DNA of 64,000 nucleotides. Origin: Marisalimonas sp016777705 (lineage in GTDB: Bacteria; Pseudomonadota; Alphaproteobacteria; Puniceispirillales; Marisalimonadaceae). Made by a program: the position numbers and the translations under genes. How positions within the stretch are numbered: position 1 is the stretch's first letter; every line of letters begins with the position of its first letter. Location: assembly GCF_047717795.1 (NCBI RefSeq), contig NZ_CP159808.1, positions 62,001 to 126,000 of the forward strand, read 5' to 3'. This document shows positions 36,984 through 46,287 of the stretch, piece by piece. The notes under the pieces were generated by a model. That model saw only the letters and a list, made by a program, of their open reading frames with translations, made no database searches and was not told where the DNA came from.

Positions 36984-37896
36984 TAAAAGTAAAAGAATTA
37001 TATCTGGTATGAGAGGTATTATACCAAGTCTTCATACTCCATTTTGTAGAGATAACAAGGTTGATATATTAAGTCTTCAGAAACTTATAGATCATACAAT
37101 TCTGTCAGGTTGTGCTGGTATGCTCGTTGGAGCCGTTGCAGGAGAAAACGCAAGTCTTTCTTTAGATGAAAAGGAAATTATTATTAATGCCTGTGTTCAG
37201 CATAATAACAATAGATTACCATTAATTGTAAGTTGCAGTGCTAATAACCAATATGACAGAATTACCTTGTCAAGAGCAGCTAAAGTTGCCGGAGCTGATT
37301 GGATTTTATGCCAAACACCTAATAATTTGAATGGTAATGAATTGACAGAATGCTTTAATGAAATTGCTGATGCAGGACCAAGTAATTTAATGATACAAGA
37401 TTTGTCCTGGACAGACAACGGTATGAATGATGAAGATATTTTACTCCTATTTGAAAATATAAAAAAGTTTAAAGGGTTAAAAATAGAAGTTCTTAATTCA
37501 GGTCCAAAATATTCAAGAATTTTAAAAGCAACAGATCATAAACTCCATTTAAGCGGAGGCTGGGCGATAATGGGAATGATAGAGGCATTAAACAGAGGGG
37601 TTCATGCTTTTATTCCCTCAACCATGGAAGTTATATATAATCAAATTTACAATTTATTTATTGAAAAAAAAATAAATAAAGCAAGAGATTTGTTTTCCAA
37701 AATACTACCTATTGTATCTTTTACTCATCAACATATAGATATAGCTATTAAATTTTCAAAAATGCTTCGAGTTAAAGAAGAAATTTTTATAACTGATTTA
37801 TGTCGTTCACCTATATCTGGATTTGATATCTATCAATTAGAAGAAGCGGATATTCATATAGAAAAAGTGATAAGTTTACAAAATAATATAAATTAA
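36976..37896 (+). CDS. Dihydrodipicolinate synthase-like aldolase (DapA/NanA superfamily)
   Basis: A 306-aa TIM-barrel class I aldolase relative. N-terminal GIIPSLHTPFCRDNKVD and CAGMLVGAVAGENASLSLDE match the family (G-x-x-GE motif). The Schiff-base lysine is probably in FKGLKIEV (about residues 156-163). The Tyr of the usual Y-N-x-P motif is missing; MIQDLSW stands there, so it is not lysine-pathway DapA but some other pyruvate/2-keto-acid aldolase or hydratase. The ATG at 37009 is an alternative start, nearer the barrel. It overlaps the CsaA-like gene. Confidence 0.75.
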   Translation: MGNKSKRIISGMRGIIPSLHTPFCRDNKVDILSLQKLIDHTILSGCAGMLVGAVAGENASLSLDEKEIIINACVQHNNNRLPLIVSCSANNQYDRITLSRAAKVAGADWILCQTPNNLNGNELTECFNEIADAGPSNLMIQDLSWTDNGMNDEDILLLFENIKKFKGLKIEVLNSGPKYSRILKATDHKLHLSGGWAIMGMIEALNRGVHAFIPSTMEVIYNQIYNLFIEKKINKARDLFSKILPIVSFTHQHIDIAIKFSKMLRVKEEIFITDLCRSPISGFDIYQLEEADIHIEKVISLQNNIN

Positions 37897-37964
37897 ATTA
37901 AACATTTTTATTTACAGTCGTATTTTTATTTAGAAAGTAATTAAATATTTCCTCCCTTAAATTC

Positions 37965-37992
37965 AAATAGAGGCCTTTGGCCTCTATTTTTT
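37965..37992 (+). terminator. Intrinsic terminator after the DapA-like gene
   Basis: AAATAGAGGCC, TTT and GGCCTCTATTT make a perfect 11-bp stem with a 3-base loop, followed by a T-run to 37992. It lies about 68 nt after the stop codon. Confidence 0.8.
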
Positions 37993-38054
37993 GTTGTTGT
38001 TATGTAACCTTAGTTAAGATACTAAGTTATAATATCCTTAAGACAGAGTAATTC

Positions 38055-38936
38055 ATGCAAAATAATGTCTCGTTAGGCATAAGTTTAATGGTTGTTACAA
38101 CATTCATGTTTTCAACTATGGACGGTGTCTCAAAATATCTAGCTGAAACTAATAATGTATTCACGTTAGTAACATTTCGTTATTGGTTTATTGCATTGAT
38201 AATCATAATTTCATGTATATTTATCAAAAATAGTTTTGCAACGATTATAAAGACTAAACAACCTTATGTTCAGTTTTCTAGAGGTCTTATCTTGTCTTTA
38301 AATAATTGTCTTGTTGTTTATACATTCACATTATTGGGGCTAGTAGAAACTCACGCGATTATAGCTTGTTACCCTCTTATTGTAGCAGGTTTATCAGTTC
38401 CTTTTTTGGGTGAAAAATTTGGTTGGCGAAGATGGACTGCTATACTGACAGGTTTTATAGGAGTCCTCATTATTTTAAGACCGGGTAGCAGTGTCATTTC
38501 TGAAGGGTCTATTTTTGCTATCATCGGAGCTGTAATGTTTGCAGTTTATTTAATTTTAACGCGTTATGTGTCTAGGTTAGATACAGCGGTTACAAGCTTT
38601 TTTTGGACTGGTATAGGTGGTACAGTTACTATGACTGTTATCAGTTTTTTTATCTGGGAGCCTATCCCTCAAAAAGATTTCTTATGGCTTTTGACCATGT
38701 GCATACTTAGCTCTGGTTCACATTTTTTAATGGTTAAAACGTTACAGATCGCAGAAGCATCTGTTATACAACCTTTTTCTTACCTTCAATTAGTATTTGG
38801 CTCAATAATAGGTGTAATGATTTTTTCAGAAAGTATAGATTTTATGATAATAGTAGGCGTTACTATTGTAATAGGATCTGGTTTGTTTACTACATGGCGT
38901 GAACATAAGAAAAAGATGATGTCTTCAAAAAAATAA
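38055..38936 (+). CDS. EamA (DMT) family transporter
   Basis: A 293-aa membrane protein with about ten hydrophobic helices and two EamA repeats: the first begins MVVTTFMFSTMDGVSKYL, the second IFAIIGAVMFAVYLILTRYVS at about residue 155. Members of this superfamily export metabolites. FRYWF and GFIGVLIILRPGS are typical landmarks. It is followed by 55 bp and then an alcohol dehydrogenase gene; co-transcription is possible. The substrate is unknown. Confidence 0.85.
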   Translation: MQNNVSLGISLMVVTTFMFSTMDGVSKYLAETNNVFTLVTFRYWFIALIIIISCIFIKNSFATIIKTKQPYVQFSRGLILSLNNCLVVYTFTLLGLVETHAIIACYPLIVAGLSVPFLGEKFGWRRWTAILTGFIGVLIILRPGSSVISEGSIFAIIGAVMFAVYLILTRYVSRLDTAVTSFFWTGIGGTVTMTVISFFIWEPIPQKDFLWLLTMCILSSGSHFLMVKTLQIAEASVIQPFSYLQLVFGSIIGVMIFSESIDFMIIVGVTIVIGSGLFTTWREHKKKMMSSKK

Positions 38937-38991
38937 ACTTATTTGACAAATCCTGTATTACGTGGATTCATTTAAATAAAAAGGATTCAGT

Positions 38992-40119
38992 ATGCCATAT
39001 CAATTTAGTGGGAAAACTTCACAAAAATTTCCAATTCCCAAAACTATGAAGGCATGGGTCTTGGGTGACCCTGACAATCTATCATTAGTTGATAAAAAAG
39101 TTGAAATGCCAAATAAAGCAGAAGTTTTAGTAAAAATAGATGCCGTTGCAATTTGTGCCACTGATCTAGACGTAATCAGTCATGGTCCACCTGCTATGAT
39201 TGAAGGAGGTTTACCATTTAATAAAAATTTTACACCAGGGCACGAATATATGGGTACTGTTGTTGCTCTAGGACCTGCAGTGGATGAGTTTCAAATTGGA
39301 GATAGGGTAACTGTTGAAATTCACTCTGGATGTGGACAGTGCAAGAGATGTCGTATGGGTATGTATACATCTTGTCATAATTATGGAGAGGTAAATAAGG
39401 GTCATAGAGCAAATGGATTTACTACAGATGGTGGTTTTAAGCAATACGCAGTCAATAACATAAATACATTAATAAAAGTTCCAGATGATATGTCAGATGA
39501 AGAGGCAACTTTGGTTGTAACAGCTGGAACAACGATGTATGGCTTGACAGAATTAGGAGGATTAATTGCAGGCGAAAGCGTAGTTGTGATTGGCCCTGGA
39601 CCAATTGGGTTGCTTGGGGTTGCCGTTGCAAAAGCACTTGGAGCAGGTCCAGTAATACTTATAGGCACAAGAGATAGTCGCTTAGAAATTGGTAAAAAAC
39701 TTGGTGCTGACTATACTTTAAATGTTAAAAATGAAACTGATGTTGTTAAAGCAGTTAAAGATATTGTAGGCACAAAAGGTACTGACTACGTAGTAGAATG
39801 TGCTGGAACTGAGCAGGCACTCAATGACGCAATAATGATGACAAATAGGGGTGGTAAAATATGTTTAGCAGCATTCCCTCATAAGCCAATCAGTATCAAT
39901 ATACCTCACATGGTTATAAATAATATTTATATGTATGGTATTAGGGGTGAAGGTAAAAGTGCAACTCATAGAGCAATGGAGTTCATGAAACAGAAAAGAT
40001 TTGATGCAAGTTTAGTCCATACTCATACTTTTAATCTAGATGAATTACCTAAGGCACTAAAGTATGCAAGAGAAAGAATTGATAATGCTATTAAAATAGT
40101 TATTAAACCTTGGAGCTAG
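38992..40119 (+). CDS. Zinc-dependent medium-chain alcohol dehydrogenase
   Basis: A 375-aa MDR-family enzyme. The catalytic zinc ligands are in AICATDLD (Cys) and GHEYMG (His-Glu), the structural zinc site in CGQCKRCRMGMYTSC, and the NAD-binding motif VVVIGPGPIGLLG is at about residues 195-207. A threonine/sorbitol dehydrogenase-like or general alcohol role is possible. An AGGATTC-like ribosome site lies about 9 nt before the ATG. The gene appears to stand alone or follow the transporter. Confidence 0.85.
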   Translation: MPYQFSGKTSQKFPIPKTMKAWVLGDPDNLSLVDKKVEMPNKAEVLVKIDAVAICATDLDVISHGPPAMIEGGLPFNKNFTPGHEYMGTVVALGPAVDEFQIGDRVTVEIHSGCGQCKRCRMGMYTSCHNYGEVNKGHRANGFTTDGGFKQYAVNNINTLIKVPDDMSDEEATLVVTAGTTMYGLTELGGLIAGESVVVIGPGPIGLLGVAVAKALGAGPVILIGTRDSRLEIGKKLGADYTLNVKNETDVVKAVKDIVGTKGTDYVVECAGTEQALNDAIMMTNRGGKICLAAFPHKPISINIPHMVINNIYMYGIRGEGKSATHRAMEFMKQKRFDASLVHTHTFNLDELPKALKYARERIDNAIKIVIKPWS

Positions 40120-40271
40120 TAGACATAAAAAACAAAACCTTATGATATTATTTTTTAGTAATATATCTAAAAAACGGCATATAATTTGCAAGCATTCAAT
40201 CAATGGGAATGGCTATGACAATCTCCACGATTATCCTTGCCTATGGTAAATAATTAGTCATTCCCACTTTA

Positions 40272-40811
40272 CTAATGAACAACCTTCCCAATAAATGGCA
40301 AATGTCTATTATCTTGCGCATAGTCAATACCGTATCCAACTACAAATTCATCAGGGATATCAAATCCTACCCACTTGCTTTCTATGTCAGTTTCACGCCT
40401 GGAGAACTTATTTAATAAGCAACATACTTCTAGGCTTTTAGGTTTTCGGTTATTTAGAAGTTTGATAACTTGGTTTAGTGTATGACCAGTATCAATTATA
40501 TCCTCGACTAATAATACATCTAAATTTTTTATGTCTGTGTTTAAATCCGTTAATATCCTTATATTGTTGGAAGATTGCATAGAATTACCGTAACTTGAGG
40601 CAGTCATAAAATCCACCTCTACAGGTATTTTTAATTCACGTGCTAAATCAGCTATAAATACAAAAGAACCTCTTAATAACCCAACTACCAAAAGTTTTTT
40701 GGTGTCTTTGTAAAAATGATTTATATCTTCACCTAATTCTGTAATACGTTTTTTTATATCTTTTTCAGAAATTAAAGTTTCAACTGAATAGGGTATTATT
40801 TCTTTATCCAT
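40272..40811 (-). CDS. hpt: Hypoxanthine phosphoribosyltransferase
   Basis: A 179-aa type I phosphoribosyltransferase in the purine salvage pathway, converting hypoxanthine or guanine and PRPP to IMP or GMP. The PRPP-binding motif VLLVEDIIDTGHTL is at about residues 99-112. Also present are LLRGSFVFIADLAREL near the N-terminus and the DFMTASSYG loop, whose SY pair is conserved. The length matches the family. It stands alone on the minus strand. Confidence 0.9.
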   Translation of the reverse strand: MDKEIIPYSVETLISEKDIKKRITELGEDINHFYKDTKKLLVVGLLRGSFVFIADLARELKIPVEVDFMTASSYGNSMQSSNNIRILTDLNTDIKNLDVLLVEDIIDTGHTLNQVIKLLNNRKPKSLEVCCLLNKFSRRETDIESKWVGFDIPDEFVVGYGIDYAQDNRHLPFIGKVVH

Positions 40812-40909
40812 AATTCTTTCTCAAAAAATCTTTATTAAATATTTCTATAGTTTATATTACTAATTTAAGATTAAACACATAATTTTTGAAAATTTACTAG
40901 GATTTGATT

Positions 40910-41296
40910 TTGTTAATTTTAATTACTGCGGCAATACTAAGTTTTATGATATTTTTTCCAGTGGTAGTAGCAACTTCAGTTTTTAAAGTCTTAGATGAAA
41001 AGCAATCATCTAAATTTCTAAGAATATTTTTCCCAAAATATTATCTTTTTGGCCTTGTTTTAAGTTTAACAGGCTTGATTATAGCAATATTTGATAAAAA
41101 TGATATGTCTCTAATTGTCTTTCTTTTGATAATAATAGGTTTTCTTTTTTCTAGGCAATTTTTAATGCCACTTATTAATAAAGCAAAAGATAAAAATAAT
41201 GAAAAAAAATTTAATATTTTGCACAGGGTTTCAGTTTTAATTAATTTTATACAAATAAGTTTATGTGTTTTTTTATTAATAATTTTTTTGAAATAA
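40910..41296 (+). CDS. DUF4149-like integral membrane protein
   Basis: A protein of 128 aa with about four transmembrane helices, resembling the DUF4149/TMEM205 group: an FFPVVVATSVFKVL segment follows the first helix, and FFPKYYLFGLVLSL and a His in NILHRVSVLINF occur later. Function unknown. TTG 40910 has AGGA about 8 nt before it; the TTG at 40904 would be too close to that site. It lies immediately upstream of pobA but likely is unrelated. Confidence 0.6.
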   Translation: MLILITAAILSFMIFFPVVVATSVFKVLDEKQSSKFLRIFFPKYYLFGLVLSLTGLIIAIFDKNDMSLIVFLLIIIGFLFSRQFLMPLINKAKDKNNEKKFNILHRVSVLINFIQISLCVFLLIIFLK

Positions 41297-41324
41297 AGAT
41301 AATATAATCTGATGGTAAAATCAT

Positions 41325-42503
41325 ATGAGAACTAAGGTTGTTATAATAGGTGGAGGCCCCTCAGGTCTTCTTTTATCACGACTTTTATCCTTGGAAAATA
41401 TTGATAATGTAGTTCTTGAAAAGCAATCTAGAGAACATGTGCAAGGAAGGATAAGAGCTGGAGTTCTAGAAAATGGAACTATAGAGATGCTACGTTTAGC
41501 AGGTGTTTCAAAAAGACTAGACAATGAAGGTTTTAAACATAACGGTATTGAACTATCCTTTAAAAACCATGGATTTAGAATAGATCTAAAAAAACTGACT
41601 GATAAGCATGTAACAGTCTATGGACAAACTGAAGTTACAAAAGATTTATATGAAATTATAGAAAAAGAAAATGGTAATATTATAAATTGCGCAGAAGATG
41701 TTTTACCTCAGAATGTAGGTGAAATAAATTCATTTGTAACTTTTAAAAAAAATGGAATAGAAAATAAAATTATGTGTGATTTTGTTGCAGGTTGTGATGG
41801 GTATCATGGAATAAGTAGAAAAGTAATACCTGAGAATTTAATCAATGTTTTTGAAAGGATTTATCCATTTGGATGGTTGGGAATATTATCTGAAACTCCA
41901 CCTGTTAAAGAAGAATTAATATATGCCAATCACGGCAATGGATTTGCTCTAGCGTCGATGAGAAATAATAATTTAAGTAGGTATTATATACAAACTTCAT
42001 TGGATGATAGAGTTGAAGCTTGGGATGATAAAAGGTTTTGGGAAGAGTTAAAAAGACGACTTCCGATAGAAGCTTCTGAATCAATTATTACAGGTCGCTC
42101 TATTGAAAAATCAATAGCTCCCTTAAGATCGTTTGTCTGTGAACCTATGAATTGGAATAACTTGTTTTTGGTAGGAGATGCTGCACATATTGTGCCTCCA
42201 ACTGGAGCAAAAGGTCTTAATTTAGCTGTTTCTGATGTTTATTATTTATTTAATGGGCTAAAAAAATATTATCTATTTAATGATGACAAAGATTTAAAAA
42301 ACTATTCCACAAAAGCTTTATCAAGAGTTTGGAAAGCAATTAGATTTAGTTGGTGGATGACAACAACATTTCATAAATTTCCAGAACAAACATCTTTTGA
42401 TCAAAGAATCCAGGATTCAGAATTAGAGTATTTAGAAAATTCAATTGCCTCTCAAACAGTTTTGGCAGAGAATTATGTTGGTTTACCTTATGAGGAATTT
42501 TAA
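41325..42503 (+). CDS. pobA: 4-hydroxybenzoate 3-monooxygenase
   Basis: A 392-aa FAD/NAD(P)H hydroxylase that turns 4-hydroxybenzoate into protocatechuate. The FAD motif IGGGPSGLLLSRL is at residues 8-20, the DG motif GCDG at 156-159, and the second FAD motif FLVGDAAHIVPPTGAKG at 281-297. The RAGVLENGT segment (44-52), found in this enzyme, is intact, and the length matches the family. Genes for the next step, pcaH and pcaG, follow by 28 bp, so the three form one operon for aromatic-acid breakdown. Confidence 0.93.
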   Translation: MRTKVVIIGGGPSGLLLSRLLSLENIDNVVLEKQSREHVQGRIRAGVLENGTIEMLRLAGVSKRLDNEGFKHNGIELSFKNHGFRIDLKKLTDKHVTVYGQTEVTKDLYEIIEKENGNIINCAEDVLPQNVGEINSFVTFKKNGIENKIMCDFVAGCDGYHGISRKVIPENLINVFERIYPFGWLGILSETPPVKEELIYANHGNGFALASMRNNNLSRYYIQTSLDDRVEAWDDKRFWEELKRRLPIEASESIITGRSIEKSIAPLRSFVCEPMNWNNLFLVGDAAHIVPPTGAKGLNLAVSDVYYLFNGLKKYYLFNDDKDLKNYSTKALSRVWKAIRFSWWMTTTFHKFPEQTSFDQRIQDSELEYLENSIASQTVLAENYVGLPYEEF

Positions 42504-42531
42504 GAGTTTAGGATATTTTTAGGATATTTAG

Positions 42532-43257
42532 ATGGCAGTAAAATCATTAATTAAAAGAAACTACGATAAACAACCACAATTAAATTATCCTGATTATAAA
42601 TCATCTATTCTAAGAGCGCCTAAAAAGGATAAAGTTTTTTTCCCGTCTTCTCCATCTGAAGTATCAGGCCCTATGTTCAACAAAAATATAATTAGAAAGT
42701 TTGATAATGACTTAACGTTAAATTTTTCTCAAAATAATGCATCCCCAATAGGACATAAGATTATAGTTCATGGAACAATAAGAGATCAATTTTTAAAACC
42801 AATTGAAGGAGCTTTAATAGAAATTTGGCAAGCAAATGCAGGTGGCAAATACTTTCATAATAAAGACCAAAATATTGCAGCTATAGATCCTAATTTTGCA
42901 GGTTGTGGAAGATTCATCACAGAAAATAACGGTACTTATGAATTTATTACGATACAACCAGGACCTTATCCTTATCCTAATAGGGGAGTTGAATGGCGAC
43001 CAATGCATATTCATTTTTCAATCTTTGGTAAAAGTTTTGGTCAAAGATTAATTACTCAGATGTACTTCGAAGGCGACCCACTTATTGATTTTTGTCCAAT
43101 GGTTAACTCTATTCCAGACAAAAAAGCAAAAAAAAGTTTGATAGGATCTCTAGACAGAACTCAATCAAATACTAAACAGTTATTAGCGTATAAGTTTGAC
43201 ATTATTTTAAGAGGTTCAAATCAAACTTTCTTTGAAAATAGAACAGAAGGCTTATAA
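42532..43257 (+). CDS. pcaH: Protocatechuate 3,4-dioxygenase beta subunit
   Basis: A 241-aa intradiol dioxygenase subunit that binds the catalytic Fe(III). The iron ligands are visible: Tyr107 (GGKYFHN), Tyr148 (PYPYPN), His159 and His161 (MHIHFS), plus Arg in WRPMH. The N-terminal part has the typical LKRN/YP start and GP motif. With the alpha subunit it opens the ring of protocatechuate to give 3-carboxy-cis,cis-muconate. Its stop precedes the pcaG start by only 1 nt. Confidence 0.93.
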   Translation: MAVKSLIKRNYDKQPQLNYPDYKSSILRAPKKDKVFFPSSPSEVSGPMFNKNIIRKFDNDLTLNFSQNNASPIGHKIIVHGTIRDQFLKPIEGALIEIWQANAGGKYFHNKDQNIAAIDPNFAGCGRFITENNGTYEFITIQPGPYPYPNRGVEWRPMHIHFSIFGKSFGQRLITQMYFEGDPLIDFCPMVNSIPDKKAKKSLIGSLDRTQSNTKQLLAYKFDIILRGSNQTFFENRTEGL

Positions 43258-43258
43258 A

Positions 43259-43840
43259 TTGAATTATCCTAAAAACATTGCTGACGAAACACCTTTCCAG
43301 ACAGCTGGTCCATTTTTACACATAGGTTGTCTTCCAAATACAATAAACATAAACGGTATTTTCCAAAATGATCTAGGAGAAAAACCTTTCATTAATAAAG
43401 ATACTAATGATTTTATTTCTATAAGTGGTTCAGTATTTGATGGGAGTGGACAAGCCTTAGATGATGTGATGCTAGAAACATGGCAAAGTGATGAAAATGG
43501 AGTTTATACGCCTGACAATGGTTTTGCCAGATTTGCACCAAATAGTATTTCTAAAAAATACAAACTAAGCACTATCAAACCAGGTTCAGTTCAAAACTTT
43601 GATGGTAGTTTACAAAGTCCACATATATTATTTTCAATATCTTCAAGAGGTATAAATATGAACTTAAACACTAGAATGTATTTTGAAGGTGACAATTTAT
43701 TCAAAGATCCTCTTTTATCTATGATTAAAAAAAGTAATAATGATGTCAGTTCCTTGATAGCTAGTAAAATAGATGATACTAGCTTCATTTTTAATATTTT
43801 CCTTCAAGGAGATAAAGAAACAATTTTTTTAGACGTTTAG
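43259..43840 (+). CDS. pcaG: Protocatechuate 3,4-dioxygenase alpha subunit
   Basis: A 193-aa subunit that forms the dioxygenase with PcaH. It opens with TPFQTAGPFLHIG and has the SGSVFDGSGQALDDVMLETWQSDENGVY core (the DVMLETWQ segment is the family signature), with an HILFSIS strand. As usual for alpha subunits the iron His pair is lost. I place the start at TTG 43259, just after the pcaH stop, because AGAAGG lies about 8 nt before it; the frame extends further upstream but that part overlaps pcaH and looks unnatural. Confidence 0.9.
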   Translation: MNYPKNIADETPFQTAGPFLHIGCLPNTININGIFQNDLGEKPFINKDTNDFISISGSVFDGSGQALDDVMLETWQSDENGVYTPDNGFARFAPNSISKKYKLSTIKPGSVQNFDGSLQSPHILFSISSRGINMNLNTRMYFEGDNLFKDPLLSMIKKSNNDVSSLIASKIDDTSFIFNIFLQGDKETIFLDV

Positions 43841-43858
43841 TCCTTTTTTTTAATAGAG

Positions 43859-44047
43859 ATGGAGAAGTGTGTGGGTAGATCTAACTTTATGTTAAAATAC
43901 TATAAAAACTATAAAGAAGAACTTGATATTGTTAATGAAGAAAGTAAAAAATTTAAACCGAAGAAGTGGTGGGCATATGCTCTTTTTTACTGTTATTTAG
44001 TATTTTATGGATATATTTTTTGGATGGAGCCACTAAGTGCCTCGTGA
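43859..44047 (+). CDS. Possible small membrane protein, unknown function
   Basis: A 62-aa frame with one probable transmembrane helix at about residues 38-56 (AYALFYCYLVFYGYIFW) and a charged N-terminal half. ATG at 43889 would shorten it to 52 aa. No family is recognised. It lies 18 bp after pcaG and 40 bp before the cyclic-nucleotide-binding protein gene, and a weak GGAG precedes it. Confidence 0.4.
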   Translation: MEKCVGRSNFMLKYYKNYKEELDIVNEESKKFKPKKWWAYALFYCYLVFYGYIFWMEPLSAS

Positions 44048-44086
44048 TTATTTGCCAAAATATTTATCTCAAGGGTAAATTAAAAA

Positions 44087-44563
44087 ATGCATGATAATAA
44101 CAATTCAGCTATATGGGAACCAGGTGAAATTGTATACCAAGCCGGAGATATTCCTAAAGAGGCATATCTAATATTAGAAGGTTACGTCAATATTGAAACT
44201 AAAGATGGCTTAAAGCTTAATAGGATAGGCATTGGTGAAATTTTTGGAGAAACCTCAATTTTACTAGATTTACCAAGAACAGTCACGGCTAAAGTTTGTA
44301 CACAAAAACTTGTAGCAAAAAAAATTCCTAAATCATATTTCACTAATTTAAGTAAGACAAATGTAATTCTTAATGCTTTAATAAGAAAAACACAAATTAG
44401 GCTTATGGACTCAAATAAACAAAGTAATGAATTAGCAAATGAAGTATCTGCTCTCTTAGATCAATTGGATTCAAAGACCCCACCCAAGAAAAATTTGTTA
44501 GAAGAAAGAATTAAAAAACTAAGAACTAACATTAATAAAATTCAAAATTCTACAGAAACTTAA
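44087..44563 (+). CDS. Cyclic nucleotide-binding (CRP-type sensor) domain protein
   Basis: A 158-aa protein with one cNMP-binding beta-roll at about residues 10-110: GEIVYQAGDIPKEAYLILEGYVNI, the phosphate-binding IGIGEIFGETSILLDLPRTVTAKV and the closing hinge. There is no DNA-binding helix-turn-helix after it, only a short charged tail (about 120-158), so it is not a CRP regulator. Its partner is unknown. It converges with the monooxygenase gene (3 nt). Confidence 0.82.
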   Translation: MHDNNNSAIWEPGEIVYQAGDIPKEAYLILEGYVNIETKDGLKLNRIGIGEIFGETSILLDLPRTVTAKVCTQKLVAKKIPKSYFTNLSKTNVILNALIRKTQIRLMDSNKQSNELANEVSALLDQLDSKTPPKKNLLEERIKKLRTNINKIQNSTET

Positions 44564-44566
44564 ATC

Positions 44567-46183
44567 TTATGCTAACTTAAAACCTTTGTAATTGTTATTT
44601 TTGATCTCATCACAGACTTCGGTATATTTAGGTAAGCCACCTGCATAAGGCATAAAAACTTGCGGTTTTCCTGGAATATTAGCACCTAAATACCAGGAAT
44701 GTTTTACAGTAGGTAATAAAGTCTTATTTGCTACTGCATTCACTTCATCTCCCCATTTTTCAGCTGATTTTTGGTCTGCTTCAATTGAAGAGTGATTTTT
44801 ATTACTCATGTAAGAAATGCAATCTCTTACCCACTCTACATGTTGTTCAATTGCCATAGGCATATTAGTTAATACTGATGGGCTTCCAGGGCCAGTGATA
44901 GTGAATAAGTTTGGGAAACCAGGTATTTGTAGGCCTAAAAATGTTTGAGGACCTTCTTTCCAGCAATCCTTAAGTTTTAAGTTTTGTTTGCCAGTTATAT
45001 TCATATTTAATAGCGGTCCAGTCATTGCATCATAACCAGTGGCAAAAACAATAATATCCAAATTAAAATGATTTTCTTTAGTTTGAATACCTTCATTATC
45101 AATGTGCATAATAGGATTGGATCTAAGATCAATTAAATTTATGTTGTCTCGGTTGAAAGTCTCAAAGTAATGACTATCAATTGGTGGACGCTTACCTGCA
45201 TAAGGATGATCAATATCTGACAAAATATTAGCAAACTTTTTATTTGTGACAGTTTGACGAATTTTTCCTTTAATAAACTCAGATGCTGTTTTGTTAGCGT
45301 CTATATTTGTAACTAAATCATTAAATGTTGCCCTAAACTGTAATCCACCTTTTTCCCAAGCTTTTTCATAAATTTGATTCATTTCCTCGGTACTTACATC
45401 AGAAACTAGTCGGCTGGAAATTTCAAATGGGTGACCATTAGGTGTTCTTTTCAAAAATTCTTTATAATAATTATGATCTTTTTTGACGTGATCTTTAAAC
45501 TCTTCTGATAATGGCGCATTCCTGGCAGGAATACTGTAATTAGCAGTTCTTTGAAATACGGTTAAGTGCTTTGCTTCAGCCGCAATTACTGGAACGGCTT
45601 GTATTCCAGTAGACCCGGTTCCGATCTGTCCAACTTTTTTATTTACAAACGACACACCAGTTTTTGGCCAGTTTCCAGTGTGGTAATATTTACCTTCAAA
45701 GCTATCTAATCCTTTTATATTAGGTATGTTGGTGTTAGACAAACACCCAACTGCAGCAATTACAAATTTAGATTGAAATTGTTTTCCAGTATTAGTAGCT
45801 AAACTCCAGTTATTTGAGTTTTCATTAAATTTGGCATTAATCACTTTTTCATTGAATAAAATATCTTTTTTTAGATTAAATTTATTTGCTACAAAATTAA
45901 TATATTTTCTTATTTCAGCATGCCCTGGATAACGCTCTGACCACGTCCATTCTTTTAATAATTCATCTGAAAAATAATATGAGTAGGCATGGCTTTCTGT
46001 GTCACATCGTGCTCCTGGATATCTATTCCAGTACCATGTTCCTCCTACATCGTCTCCAGTTTCTATTATCAAACAATTAAGACCTAGTTGATCCCTAAGA
46101 CAAATTAATTGATATAAACCGGCAAAACCAGCACCAACAATAATTGCGTCATATTCTTGATTATTAGATGTGTTGTTTGTCAA
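44567..46183 (-). CDS. Baeyer-Villiger-type flavin monooxygenase
   Basis: A 538-aa class B flavoprotein monooxygenase, inserting oxygen next to ketones (cyclohexanone monooxygenase group). The FAD motif VGAGFAGLYQL is at about residues 17-27. The FxGxxxHxxxWP signature runs from Phe162 to Pro173, and the NADPH site GQIGTGSTGIQAVP is at about 185-198. DVGGTWYWNRYPGARCD, the active-site Asp region, is intact. The substrate is unknown. No ester-hydrolase gene lies next to it. Confidence 0.88.
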   Translation of the reverse strand: MTNNTSNNQEYDAIIVGAGFAGLYQLICLRDQLGLNCLIIETGDDVGGTWYWNRYPGARCDTESHAYSYYFSDELLKEWTWSERYPGHAEIRKYINFVANKFNLKKDILFNEKVINAKFNENSNNWSLATNTGKQFQSKFVIAAVGCLSNTNIPNIKGLDSFEGKYYHTGNWPKTGVSFVNKKVGQIGTGSTGIQAVPVIAAEAKHLTVFQRTANYSIPARNAPLSEEFKDHVKKDHNYYKEFLKRTPNGHPFEISSRLVSDVSTEEMNQIYEKAWEKGGLQFRATFNDLVTNIDANKTASEFIKGKIRQTVTNKKFANILSDIDHPYAGKRPPIDSHYFETFNRDNINLIDLRSNPIMHIDNEGIQTKENHFNLDIIVFATGYDAMTGPLLNMNITGKQNLKLKDCWKEGPQTFLGLQIPGFPNLFTITGPGSPSVLTNMPMAIEQHVEWVRDCISYMSNKNHSSIEADQKSAEKWGDEVNAVANKTLLPTVKHSWYLGANIPGKPQVFMPYAGGLPKYTEVCDEIKNNNYKGFKLA

Positions 46184-46287
46184 TTTATTTATCCTTTTTA
46201 TATGATAAACATGTTAAAAGAAAAAATGATAAACAGTCAAGAAATCTTAGAGTATAGTTATTTTTTTATAAGAAGAGGTTTTATAAA

